A stretch of 64,000 nt of DNA from Polyangiaceae bacterium. GTDB taxonomy: Bacteria > Myxococcota_A > Polyangia > Polyangiales > Polyangiaceae. Location: NCBI GenBank assembly GCA_020633235.1, contig JACKEA010000009.1:1-64000 (forward strand), read 5' to 3'. A program made the position numbers and the translations under genes. Positions 18,189 through 26,951 of the stretch are shown here, in pieces. Each line of letters opens with the position of its first letter. The stretch's first letter is position 1. The notes beneath the pieces are model-generated. The model had not been told where the DNA came from and did not search any database. It saw nothing but the letters and a program-made list of their open reading frames with translations.

Positions 18189-19634
18189 ATGAGCCCCGAA
18201 GAGATCCGTCGCATCGCGGAAGCCATTGCCCAGCAGATCAGCGGGCAAGGTCCGCCGGTGAGCCTCTCGAGCACGCCCCGCGCGGCGCCCGCGCCGGCGG
18301 CCGCCCTGGGGGATGGCGTCTTCGCCGATCTCGACTCTGCCGTGCGTGCAGCACGGGCGGCCTTCTTCGAGCTGTCCGCCGTCGGCCTCGAGAAGCGCTT
18401 CACCATGATCGAGGCCGTGCGCCAGGCGCTGCGCCCCCAGGCGGAGCCCCTGGCGAAGTTGGCGCAAGAAGAGACCGGCCTCGGGCGCTGGGAAGACAAG
18501 GTTCAGAAGAACCTGCTCGTCACCGAAAAGACGCCCGGGCCGGAGGAGCTCACGCCTGGTGCCCAAAGCGGTGACCACGGCCTGGTCCTGATCGAGCCGG
18601 CTCCTTTTGGTGTGATCGGCGCGATCACACCAGTGACGAATCCGTCGAGCACCATCATCTGCAACGCCATCGGCATGGTGTCGGCGGGAAACACCGTGGT
18701 GTTCAACGCGCACCCCTCTGCCAAGCGCGTGAGCATGGAGACCATTCGTCTCATCAACCGCGCCATCCTGTCCGTGGGCGGACCGGCGAACGTGCTCACC
18801 TGCGTTGCGGAGCCGACGATCGAGACGGCCACGGAGCTGATGAAGCACCGCCTGGTGCGCTTGCTGGTGGTCACCGGGGGCCCGGGCGTGGTGAAAGCCG
18901 CGATGAACTCCGGCAAGCGATCCATCTGCGCCGGACCCGGCAACCCGCCGGCGGTGGTGGACGCCACGGCGAACATCGAGCAGGCCGGGCGAGACATCGT
19001 TCTCGGGCACTCTTTCGATAACAACGTGATCTGCGTCGACGAGAAAGAGTGCATCGTCGTCGAGTCCGTGGCGGAAAACCTGAAGGCCAGCATGAAGCGG
19101 GCCGGCGCGGTGGAGCTGAAGCCCTCGGATCTGCCGCGGCTCGAGAAGGTGATTTTCGAGAAGAACGCCGGCCCCCGCGGTCACGCCGTGGTGAACCGCA
19201 AGTTCGTGGGCAAGAACGCGGAGCTCATCTTGCGGGAGCTCGGCCTTCCGGGTGGGCGGGAGGCGCGCTGCGTGCTGGTCGACGTACCCAACGACCACCC
19301 GCTGATCTGGACCGAACAGATGATGCCGGTGCTGCCCCTCACCCGCGTGAAGACCGTGGAGGAAGCCATCGACTTGGCGGTGGAGGCCGAGGGCGGCAAC
19401 TTCCACACGGCCACCATGCACTCCCACGACCTGGTGGCGCTCAGCACGATGGCGCGGAAGTGCAATTGCAGCATCTTCGTCAAGAACGGTCGCGCGGTGG
19501 CGGGCCTGGGGCACGAAGGCGAGGGCTACACCTCGTTCACGATCGCCTCGCCTACCGGCGAGGGCCTCACCAGCCCGCGGTCCTTCTCTCGCTGGCGGCG
19601 CTGCACCCTCAAGGATCAGTTTCGGATCGTGTGA
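18189..19634 (+). CDS. Microcompartment aldehyde dehydrogenase (PduP/EutE-like, CoA-acylating type)
   Basis: 481 residues. N-terminal 1-18 (MSPEEIRRIAEAIAQQI) is an amphipathic encapsulation helix followed by a Pro/Ala linker (to about 40), exactly as in PduP. Core motifs: PVTNPSSTIICNAIG, VTGGPGVVKAAM, catalytic Cys282 in DNNVICVDEK, GLGHEGEGYTSFTIA. The PduP/EutE group converts aldehydes (acetaldehyde, propionaldehyde, lactaldehyde) with CoA and NAD+ to acyl-CoA and NADH. Here acetaldehyde from DeoC is the obvious substrate. It follows BMC-P copy 1 by 21 bases. Confidence 0.9.
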   Translation: MSPEEIRRIAEAIAQQISGQGPPVSLSSTPRAAPAPAAALGDGVFADLDSAVRAARAAFFELSAVGLEKRFTMIEAVRQALRPQAEPLAKLAQEETGLGRWEDKVQKNLLVTEKTPGPEELTPGAQSGDHGLVLIEPAPFGVIGAITPVTNPSSTIICNAIGMVSAGNTVVFNAHPSAKRVSMETIRLINRAILSVGGPANVLTCVAEPTIETATELMKHRLVRLLVVTGGPGVVKAAMNSGKRSICAGPGNPPAVVDATANIEQAGRDIVLGHSFDNNVICVDEKECIVVESVAENLKASMKRAGAVELKPSDLPRLEKVIFEKNAGPRGHAVVNRKFVGKNAELILRELGLPGGREARCVLVDVPNDHPLIWTEQMMPVLPLTRVKTVEEAIDLAVEAEGGNFHTATMHSHDLVALSTMARKCNCSIFVKNGRAVAGLGHEGEGYTSFTIASPTGEGLTSPRSFSRWRRCTLKDQFRIV

Positions 19635-19636
19635 GC

Positions 19637-20320
19637 ATGGCGCGGGCCAAGGCGAAATCACGAGCGGCCGCGAGGCGCACGGTGGCGAAGAAGCCCGAAC
19701 CGCCGTCCGCCGCCGGGCCCGCCCTCGCCTTGCTCGAGATCGCCGAGGTACCCGTCGGTCTGCGCGCCCTGGACGCATTGGTGAAGGAAGCGTTCGTGGA
19801 GATCGCGGCGCGCGGCACCGTGCAGTGCGGACGCTACCTGATCGCCTTCGCGGGACAGGTGGAGCCGGTGGAGATGTCCTTCGGCCGGGCTTTGGAGATC
19901 GCCGGCGGAAAGCTGTGCGACTCGGTGCTGCTGCCCGACGCGGAGCCCCGGCTCTTGCCCGCTTTCCGCAATGGCGTGGTTCGCTGGCCGGCACCGGGAG
20001 ACACGCTTGGCGTGGTGCAGTCCGAAACCTGCCCCACCCTGCTGAACGCCATCGACCTCGCGCTCAAGGGCGCCCAAGTCGATCTGGTCGAGCTCCGACT
20101 GGCGGACGGCCTCGGCGGCAAGGCCCTGGCGACGCTCTGGGGTGACGTCCACGACGTGGAAGCTGCCATCGAGATCGCCGAGGCCGCCAACGCGCGGCAG
20201 CTCTCCTTCAGCCCGGGAGTGCGGGATGCCCTCAACACCGTGGTGATCCCGAACGCAGACGACGAAGTACGGAATGCCGTCAGTGGCGGTACCCGCTTTT
20301 TCACGGAGTGGCGAGGATGA
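19637..20320 (+). CDS. Tandem-domain shell protein BMC-T (single-layer type)
   Basis: 227 residues. A basic N-terminal tail (MARAKAKSRAAARRTVAKKP) precedes two BMC domains: LALLEIAEVPVGLRALDAL and TLGVVQSETCPTLLNAIDLA. Its arrangement matches the single-layer BMC-T1 of H. ochraceum and PduT-like proteins rather than the two stacked types upstream. No Cys sits in the candidate pore loop (DGLGGK), so a pore Fe-S cluster like that of PduT is unlikely. Starts two bases after the dehydrogenase stop and overlaps the next gene as ATGA. Confidence 0.85.
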   Translation: MARAKAKSRAAARRTVAKKPEPPSAAGPALALLEIAEVPVGLRALDALVKEAFVEIAARGTVQCGRYLIAFAGQVEPVEMSFGRALEIAGGKLCDSVLLPDAEPRLLPAFRNGVVRWPAPGDTLGVVQSETCPTLLNAIDLALKGAQVDLVELRLADGLGGKALATLWGDVHDVEAAIEIAEAANARQLSFSPGVRDALNTVVIPNADDEVRNAVSGGTRFFTEWRG

Positions 20321-20598
20321 AGCTCGGTCGCGTCATCGGCACCATGGTCGCCACCGTCAAGGTGGCGGGCACGGAAGGGCTCAAGCTGCTCATCGTGCGG
20401 CCACTGAAGGCAGACCTCTCGGTGGAAGGCGAGCCCTTCGTGGCTACGGACGCCTCGGCCCAAGCGTCCACCGGTGCCCTGGTCACCTACGAAGCATCCC
20501 GCGAAGCGGCGTTGCTCCACGACCCGTGGTTCATTCCCGTGGATCACGCCATCGTGGGCATAGTGGACCAGCACGACTACGACGGAGAGGCGAAGTGA
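20317..20598 (+). CDS. Pentameric vertex protein BMC-P (EutN/CcmL), copy 2
   Basis: 93 residues, EutN/CcmL fold (MKLGRVIGTMVATVKVAG; LLIVRPL; IVGIVDQHDYDGE). Lacks the usual GxGexV signature in the middle (ASTGALVTYEAS instead), so it is more diverged. Overlaps its neighbours at both ends (ATGA, GTGA), which implies coupled translation of the last three genes. Confidence 0.85.
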   Translation: MKLGRVIGTMVATVKVAGTEGLKLLIVRPLKADLSVEGEPFVATDASAQASTGALVTYEASREAALLHDPWFIPVDHAIVGIVDQHDYDGEAK

Positions 20599-20867
20599 TC
20601 CTCGCGCGCGTGTGTGGGACGGTCGTGAGCACCGTGCAGCACCCGTTCTACGACGGGAAGAAGCAGCTCATCGTGCGGGCGGTGACGCCCGACGGCGAGT
20701 GGGACGGCGAGCGCTACGTGGTCGCCGTGGATCTCGTCGGTGCCGGCATGGGGGAAACCGTCGTGGTGGAGGACGAGGGCAACAGCGCGCGACAGTTGCT
20801 GGACGCGCCGAATGGCCCCGTCCGATCCGTCATCGTCGGAATCGTCGACGAAGTCGCGACCGACTGA
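20595..20867 (+). CDS. Pentameric vertex protein BMC-P (EutN/CcmL), copy 3
   Basis: 90 residues, EutN/CcmL fold: VILARVCGTVVSTVQHP, KKQLIVRAVTPDG, GAGMGETVVVEDEGNSARQ, IVGIVDEV. Start GTG overlapping the previous stop. Last gene of the operon. Three pentamer paralogues plus one BMC-H and three BMC-T equal the shell complement known from H. ochraceum, here all in one cluster. Confidence 0.9.
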   Translation: MILARVCGTVVSTVQHPFYDGKKQLIVRAVTPDGEWDGERYVVAVDLVGAGMGETVVVEDEGNSARQLLDAPNGPVRSVIVGIVDEVATD

Positions 20868-20928
20868 GACAGCGGCGCAACCGCCGGCGTGCCCGGTCGA
20901 CGGGGCTTTGCTACCATGGAGCCCTGTC

Positions 20929-21711
20929 ATGACGCAGTCCTTCGAGTCACGCCCACTGCCCGGGGCCGATCAGCTCGTCTGCCACGACGGTGAGCCGATG
21001 GAATCGGAGCGTCACCGCCAGCAGATGATCCTGCTCATCCAGTCTCTCGAGCACGCGTGGCGCGACCGAGACGACTTCTATGTGAGCGGGGACATGTTTC
21101 TCTATTTCAGCGAGACGCAGACCCGCAAAAACGATTTTCGCGGACCCGATGTGTTCGTGGTGATGAACACCACCCGCAAGGAACGCAAAGCGTGGGTGGT
21201 ATGGGAGGAAGGCGGGCAGGCGCCGGATGTGATCATAGAGCTCCTATCGGCGTCGACGGAGGCGGTCGACCGCGGCGAAAAGATGCGCGTCTATTCCCGC
21301 GCGCTCCGCGTAGCCGAGTACTTCCTGTTCGATCCTTTCTCGGCGCTGCTCGAGGGCTACGAGCTCGACGCGCCTTCGGCCGAGTACGTGAGGAAGACCC
21401 CCGATGCCCAGGGTCGCTTGAGCTGTAAGCGATTGGGACTGCTCCTTGGTGTCGTCCCAAGCACGCTGTGGGGCATCACGGCGCCGTGGCTGCGCTGGCT
21501 CGACACGACCGGCGATGTGCTGCAGGTGCCAACCGAGGCGGCGCTCGCTCTGGAAGAACGCGCCAACGCCGAGGCCGAGCGTGCCAACGCCGAGGCCGAG
21601 CGTGCCAACGCCGAGGCCGAGCGCGCCAACGCCGAGGCCGAGCGCGCCAACGCCGAGGCCGAGCGCGCCAACCGGCTGGCCGCCGAGCTGGAAGCGTTGA
21701 AGCGCAGTTGA
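20929..21711 (+). CDS. Uma2-family (DUF820) putative PD-(D/E)XK nuclease with heptad-repeat tail
   Basis: 260 residues. Residues 1-190 are a Uma2 fold with the nuclease residues D74 (RGPDVFVV), E104 (VIIELLSAS) and K118 (RGEKMRVYSR), plus the family signature AEYFLFDP. Uma2 proteins are abundant in cyanobacteria and myxobacteria; their role is unsettled. Residues about 207-260 are a coiled coil built from five exact-frame copies of ERANAEA. A TACCAT box lies 11 bases before the ATG. Not part of the microcompartment operon by function. Confidence 0.75.
   Translation: MTQSFESRPLPGADQLVCHDGEPMESERHRQQMILLIQSLEHAWRDRDDFYVSGDMFLYFSETQTRKNDFRGPDVFVVMNTTRKERKAWVVWEEGGQAPDVIIELLSASTEAVDRGEKMRVYSRALRVAEYFLFDPFSALLEGYELDAPSAEYVRKTPDAQGRLSCKRLGLLLGVVPSTLWGITAPWLRWLDTTGDVLQVPTEAALALEERANAEAERANAEAERANAEAERANAEAERANAEAERANRLAAELEALKRS
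21556..21672 (+). repeat. 21-base tandem repeat, five and a half units
   Basis: Units of 21 bases encode ERANAEA, differing only in silent positions (GAA/GAG, CGC/CGT). Being a multiple of three, copy number changes would lengthen or shorten the coiled coil without breaking the frame. Confidence 0.9.
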
Positions 21712-21712
21712 G

Positions 21713-22578
21713 TCAGTTCACCGCGCAGTAGTTGTATTGGGGCACCCAGGGGTGCGGAACGCACTTCTGTCCTGTCTGACACACGCTCGCGTCGTTTCCG
21801 CACACGATGCGTTGGCTGGGGTCGGAACAGTCCGCCGGAAGCTTGCACTCGAAGTTCACGTTGTTCTGCTGCACCACCGTGCTGCAGCACACCTGGCCGC
21901 TGCCGCAGTCATCCGGGCCGTCACAGTAGATGTCCGGCCCCTGGCACTGCGTGCCCCCCGTCTGACATTTCGGGCTGAGCCCAGCTCCGGTGAACTGCTG
22001 GCAGCAGAAGTCCGTGGCAGTGCTGCAGGTCGTGCTGCCGCAGGTGACTTGACCGGGGCCGGCCACCTTGTGGCAGGTCGCGCCGTAGTCCGGGCAGCAG
22101 TCGTTGGAATTGACGCAGGCCTCGTCGCAGTAACAGTTTTCTGGGGTGACGGGCTGGCCGCTGCCGCAGTGCCCGGCACAGAGGCCGAGGGACGTCGCAC
22201 CCCCCGTGCCGCCCGTCGCCCCCGTGCCACCGGTGCCGGGATCGCCACCGGTTGCTCCCGTGCCCCCACTGGCCGCCGCGCTGCGCTGCCGCCGCTCGCC
22301 GCGGTGCCGCCGGCGCCACCCGTCGCTCCCGTGCCGCCCACGCCGCCGGTCGCGCCAACGCCGCCCACGGCGCCACTGCCGCCGGTCGCTCCGGTGCCGC
22401 CCACGGCGCCACTGCCGCCGGTCGCGCCAACGCCGCCCACGGCGCCACTGCCGCCACTGCCGCCCGTCACGCCGGCGTCCTGTCCTCCCGCGCCGGAACC
22501 GCCGAACAGCGCGGCGTCGTCACTCCCGCCGCAGCCGACCAGCACCAACACCGACGCACAAGCAAGTACCCACCGCAT
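21713..22578 (-). pseudogene. Cys-rich lipoprotein with frameshift in its Gly-rich linker
   Basis: The N-terminal frame gives MRWVLACASVLVLVGC (lipobox) and a VGATGGSGAVGG-type linker, then becomes Arg/Pro-rich. The C-terminal frame holds the rest of the linker (TGATGGDPGTGG) and about 150 Cys-rich residues with the pattern CxGHCxxGx8-CYCDEACVNSNDCCPDYGATC, close to a somatomedin-B-like disulfide knot, then further Cys pairs ending QYNYCAVN. The break coincides with a five-base direct duplication (CGCTG twice, 22279-22288); deleting one copy restores one frame. Could be error, decay or slippage. Ends two bases from the convergent Uma2 stop. Confidence 0.6.
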
Positions 22579-22611
22579 GCTCGAAGACTGACGGAATTGA
22601 CCTCTGACGTC

Positions 22612-22648
22612 CAGCGTCCGCGACGGAGATCGCGCCGAGCCAACAATC
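22612..22648 (-). repeat. Interspersed palindromic element, copy 5
   Basis: Minus-strand reading GATTGTTGGCTCGGCGCGAT then CTCCGTCGCG; matches copy 2 at almost every position. Just upstream of the Cys-rich lipoprotein start. Confidence 0.6.
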
Positions 22649-22737
22649 AAATCGGAAATCTACGGGCTCCGTGTCAAGAAAGCGGCGCGCGTGTCCGGAA
22701 TTTGGACGGCGGCGCGGCGAAGTGGTGCTGTGCGCCC

Positions 22738-23203
22738 ATGTCTCGAGGATCTCCGCGAATGCTGTGGCTGGACTCGGACAGCCGCGCGCTGGAGGGAGCG
22801 CACCGCGCGCTCCGTCGTCGACACCCGAGCTGGCAGATGGTGTGGGTCACGTCGCCGGAGCGAGCCCGCGCCTTCGTGCTCAGCAACGAAATCGACGTGC
22901 TCATCACCGACGTCACCTTCGAAGGTGGAGCCGCGGGGCGGCTGCTCTCGTGGGTCGCCGAGCAGGAGCCGTCGCTGCCCTGCCTGATCGTCACTCGACG
23001 GCCGGATCTGGCTCGCCGAAGCCTACTGCCGAAGAACGTGCAGCGCGTACTGCTCAAACCCATTGACGAGGACGTGCTCATCGGCTGCCTGGAGCGAGCA
23101 CTGCGGGCGAAGAACGTGAGCGTGGCGCCCCCGCGCTCGGAGCCGGCGCCCACGAGTCGCTCGGCGGTGGCTTGCTCCGCCCGGCTGGGAAACGCGCTGC
23201 GGT

Positions 23204-23217
<14 letters not shown>
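22738..23217 (+). CDS. Stand-alone receiver-domain protein
   Basis: 159 residues with one response-regulator receiver domain (about 7-125): acidic pair D12/D14, phospho-acceptor D58 in VLITDVTF and Lys107 in LLKPID. No output domain; the remaining 35 residues are Ala/Pro/Ser-rich. Such CheY-like proteins relay phosphate or bind partners. No histidine kinase is adjacent. The last 14 bases overlap the convergent tpiA gene. Confidence 0.75.
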
Positions 23218-23980
<763 letters not shown>

Positions 23981-24046
23981 GGCGGCGCATCATGGCACAA
24001 AGCGAGGCTTTCTCGCGGCGGCCCTCTCGTGGCACCCTGAGCCCCC

Positions 24047-24847
24047 ATGCACACGGAACGACCCGAGCGCGAGCTCCGCCGGGAGATCGTCGAGATCTGC
24101 AAGCGGATCTACGCCCACGGCTGGCTGGCCGCGACCGACGGCAACGTCAGCGTGCGCCTGGGGCAGGATCGCGTGCTCGCCACCCCCACGGGCATCCACA
24201 AGGGCTTCATGAGCGAGGGGGACTTGGTGGTGATCGACCTCGGGGGCAAGCGCCTGAGCGGAACCCGCGGCGTGTCCAGCGAGATCCAGATGCACCTGGC
24301 TGCCTACGACGAGCGCCCCGAGGTACGGGCGGTGGTCCACGCTCACCCCACCAACTGCATCGCGTTCTCTCTCGCAGGCGTCAGCCTGGCGCAGTGCCTG
24401 CTTCCCGAGATCGTGTTCACCTTCGGCTCCATCCCCACCACGGCCTACACCACGCCCACCACGGAGGAGGTGCCGCGGGAAATTCGCAAGTGGCTCCGAG
24501 ACTACGACGCGATGATCCTCGACCGACACGGCAGCCTAACCGTGGGCGCCAACCTCGATGAAGCCTACGGAAAGCTCGAGCGCATGGAGCACGTGGCGGA
24601 GATCACCTTTCGGGCGCGCCAGTTGGGGCCGATTCGCCCGCTGTCGGCGGCGCAGATCGGTCGGCTGCAAGAGGTGGGGCAGTCGCTCGGGCTGCCGCCC
24701 CGCAAGGTAGCCGGATCGCCCTGCGACCACTGCAACGCCTGCCCCGGCATGGCCTCACGTGAGCCGACGCCCCGACAGGACGACCACACCGCGATGATCG
24801 CTCGCGTGCAGGAACAGGTCACCCTCGCCCTCGGCTCCAAGCGATGA
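24047..24847 (+). CDS. Class II sugar-phosphate aldolase (FucA-like), probable microcompartment cargo
   Basis: 266 residues. Residues 1-215 are a FucA/RhaD/adducin-type class II aldolase: Zn ligands H98 and H100 (VVHAHPTN) and H161 (LDRHGS), catalytic Glu79 (GVSSEIQMH), phosphate-binding GNVSVR and TPTG. FucA-type enzymes cleave fuculose-1-phosphate to dihydroxyacetone phosphate and lactaldehyde. The extra C-terminus holds a Cys triplet (CDHCNACPG; C226, C229, C232) and an amphipathic helix (HTAMIARVQEQVTLAL, 247-262) that resembles an encapsulation peptide; plain FucA ends near residue 215. It lies 3.2 kb after the shell operon. Sugar specificity unknown. Confidence 0.85.
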   Translation: MHTERPERELRREIVEICKRIYAHGWLAATDGNVSVRLGQDRVLATPTGIHKGFMSEGDLVVIDLGGKRLSGTRGVSSEIQMHLAAYDERPEVRAVVHAHPTNCIAFSLAGVSLAQCLLPEIVFTFGSIPTTAYTTPTTEEVPREIRKWLRDYDAMILDRHGSLTVGANLDEAYGKLERMEHVAEITFRARQLGPIRPLSAAQIGRLQEVGQSLGLPPRKVAGSPCDHCNACPGMASREPTPRQDDHTAMIARVQEQVTLALGSKR

Positions 24848-26928
24848 CCCACTTCCGCACCTGCACGCTGTGCGAAGCGATGTGCGGGATCGAGGTGGAA
24901 GCCACGAACGGCGTCGTCACGCGTATCCGCGGCGACCAGTCGGACCCCTTCAGCCGCGGTCACGTGTGTCCCAAGGCCGTGGCCCTGGGCGACCTCCAGA
25001 GCGATCCGGATCGCCTCGAACGCCCCCTGCTGAGAGCCGACGGCAAGCTCCGGGAGATCGGCTGGGACGAGGCCTTCGATCGTGCTGCGGACGGCATCCG
25101 CCGGGTGCAACGAGCCCACGGCAAGAGCGGCGTGGCCGTGTATCTCGGCAACCCTACGGTGCACAACTACGGGTCGCTCTTGTACGCGCCGCCCTTCGTT
25201 CGCGCCTTGCACACCAAGAACCGCTTCTCCGCCACCAGCGTGGACCAGCTTCCGCACATGCTGGCGGCATACTGGATGTTCGGCCATCAGCTGCTGTTGC
25301 CGGTGCCCGACGTGAACCGCACCGAATACTTCCTGATCTTCGGCGCGAACCCCCTGGCGTCCAACGGCAGTCTGATGACGGCGCCGGGTATCGAGCGGCG
25401 GCTGCGCGCGATTCAGAAGCGAGGCGGCAAGCTCGTGGTGTTGGACCCCCGCCGCACGGAGACGGCCAAGCTCGCGGACGAGCACCACTTCATTCGTCCT
25501 GGAAGCGATGCTTGGCTCCTGCTCGCGCTGCTTCACGTCGTGTTCGAGGAAGGCCTCACACGGCCTTCGCCCCTCGCCGGAGATCTCGCGCCCGTACGCG
25601 CCCTGGTGAAGCGCTTCTCGCCCGAGCGCGCGGAAGCCCAGTGCGGCGTCGCCGCGAATGACATGCGCCGCATCGCCCGAGACTACGCCACCGCGCGGCG
25701 CGCCGTCTGCTACGGGCGGATGGGCGTCTCCACGCAGGAGTTCGGCACGCTGTGCGCGTGGCTCATGAACCTCTTGAACTTGGTCACCGGCCGCCTGGAC
25801 GCAGTGGGCGGCGCGATGTTCGCCGAACCGGCGGTGGATCTGGTAGCCAGTCCCAAGCTCACGGGACGCGGCAGCTTCGGACGCTGGAAGAGTCGCGTGC
25901 GAGGTCTCCCGGAGTTCGGCGGAGAGCTCCCCGTCGCCGCCCTCGCCGAAGACATCGAGGCTGGCGCTATCCACGCCTTGGTCACCTCGGCGGGCAATCC
26001 GGTGCTGTCCACGCCTCAGGGGACGAAGCTCGACCGAGCGCTGTCGCAGCTCGACTTCATGGTCTCGATCGACTTCTACCTGAACGAGACCACGCGTCAC
26101 GCGAACGTGATCCTGCCGCCCACGCCCCCCTTGTCGCACGACCACTACGACTTGGCGTTCCACGTCTTGGCAGTGGAAAACACCGCCAAGTACTCTCCTG
26201 CCCTGTTCGAGCGACCGCCGCACGCGCGCCACGACTGGGAGATCTTCTGCGAGCTCGGCGCACGATTGGAAAGCCGCGCCAAGTGGCGCGCGATGAAAGC
26301 GCTGGGCCCGCGGCGCTTGCTCGACATCGCCCTCCGAAGCGGACCCTACGGGGCCGGATTCGTCCCCGGTCGCCGCGGTCTGTCCCTGTCGGAGCTCGAG
26401 AGGAGACCTCACGGCGTCTGGCTCGGAGCGCTTTCACCCTGTCTCGCGAAGCGCATCTGCACCGAAAGTGGGCGAGTCGAGGTCACCCCACGCCCGCTTT
26501 TGGCAGACCTCGAGCGCCTGGAGGCCACGGTGGCCCGTCCCGGCCTCACCCTGGTCGGCCGCCGGCATTTGCGCTCCAACAACTCCTGGATGCACAACAG
26601 CCAGCGGCTGATCAAGGGACCCGAGCGCTGCACCTTGCTCATGCATCCGGAGGACGCCAAGGCCCGCGGTGTGACGAACGAGAGCCGCGTGCGGTTGTCT
26701 TCGGAGGCGGGCAGCGTGGTCGTGAGCGTGGAGCTCTCGGACGAAATGATGCGCGGCGTCGTATCGCTGCCTCACGGCTTTGGCCACGATCGCCCGGGCA
26801 TTCGCCTGCGCATCGCCTCGGGCCACGCCGGCGCCAGCATCAACGACGTCACCGACGCGTCACGTTTGGACGCCGCCTCCGGCAACGCCGCCTTCAGCGG
26901 AACTCCGGTAACGGTGGAGCTACTGTAG
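24844..26928 (+). CDS. Molybdopterin-dependent oxidoreductase
   Basis: 694 residues. N-terminal [4Fe-4S] ligands C7, C10, C14 and C42 (CTLCEAMC ... HVCPKA), then the bis-molybdopterin guanine dinucleotide domains (GANPLASNGSLMT; LDPRRTETAKLAD; VTSAGNPVLSTP) and C-terminal molydopterin dinucleotide-binding barrel (SLPHGFGHDRPG). Related to the formate dehydrogenase/nitrate reductase superfamily in its short cytosolic form; no Tat signal, so cytosolic. No partner Fe-S or membrane subunit adjoins. Its ATG overlaps the aldolase stop (ATGA), implying coupled translation. Substrate cannot be assigned; oxidation of an aldehyde or formate is possible. Confidence 0.8.
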   Translation: MTHFRTCTLCEAMCGIEVEATNGVVTRIRGDQSDPFSRGHVCPKAVALGDLQSDPDRLERPLLRADGKLREIGWDEAFDRAADGIRRVQRAHGKSGVAVYLGNPTVHNYGSLLYAPPFVRALHTKNRFSATSVDQLPHMLAAYWMFGHQLLLPVPDVNRTEYFLIFGANPLASNGSLMTAPGIERRLRAIQKRGGKLVVLDPRRTETAKLADEHHFIRPGSDAWLLLALLHVVFEEGLTRPSPLAGDLAPVRALVKRFSPERAEAQCGVAANDMRRIARDYATARRAVCYGRMGVSTQEFGTLCAWLMNLLNLVTGRLDAVGGAMFAEPAVDLVASPKLTGRGSFGRWKSRVRGLPEFGGELPVAALAEDIEAGAIHALVTSAGNPVLSTPQGTKLDRALSQLDFMVSIDFYLNETTRHANVILPPTPPLSHDHYDLAFHVLAVENTAKYSPALFERPPHARHDWEIFCELGARLESRAKWRAMKALGPRRLLDIALRSGPYGAGFVPGRRGLSLSELERRPHGVWLGALSPCLAKRICTESGRVEVTPRPLLADLERLEATVARPGLTLVGRRHLRSNNSWMHNSQRLIKGPERCTLLMHPEDAKARGVTNESRVRLSSEAGSVVVSVELSDEMMRGVVSLPHGFGHDRPGIRLRIASGHAGASINDVTDASRLDAASGNAAFSGTPVTVELL

Positions 26929-26938
26929 GAAGATCCCG

Positions 26939-26944
26939 TATCCT
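26939..26944 (+). promoter_or_regulatory. Candidate -10 box (TATCCT)
   Basis: TATCCT ends seven bases before the ATG of the following lipoprotein gene; no Shine-Dalgarno, consistent with a leaderless message. Confidence 0.35.
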
Positions 26945-26951
26945 GACGGCG

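Noticed and set aside
19637..20320. PduT-type Fe-S pore in the third BMC-T
   Set aside because: No Cys sits at the candidate pore loop DGLGGK.
20929..21711. Uma2 protein as part of the microcompartment operon
   Set aside because: It has its own -10 box and start, a nuclease fold and no shell or targeting features.
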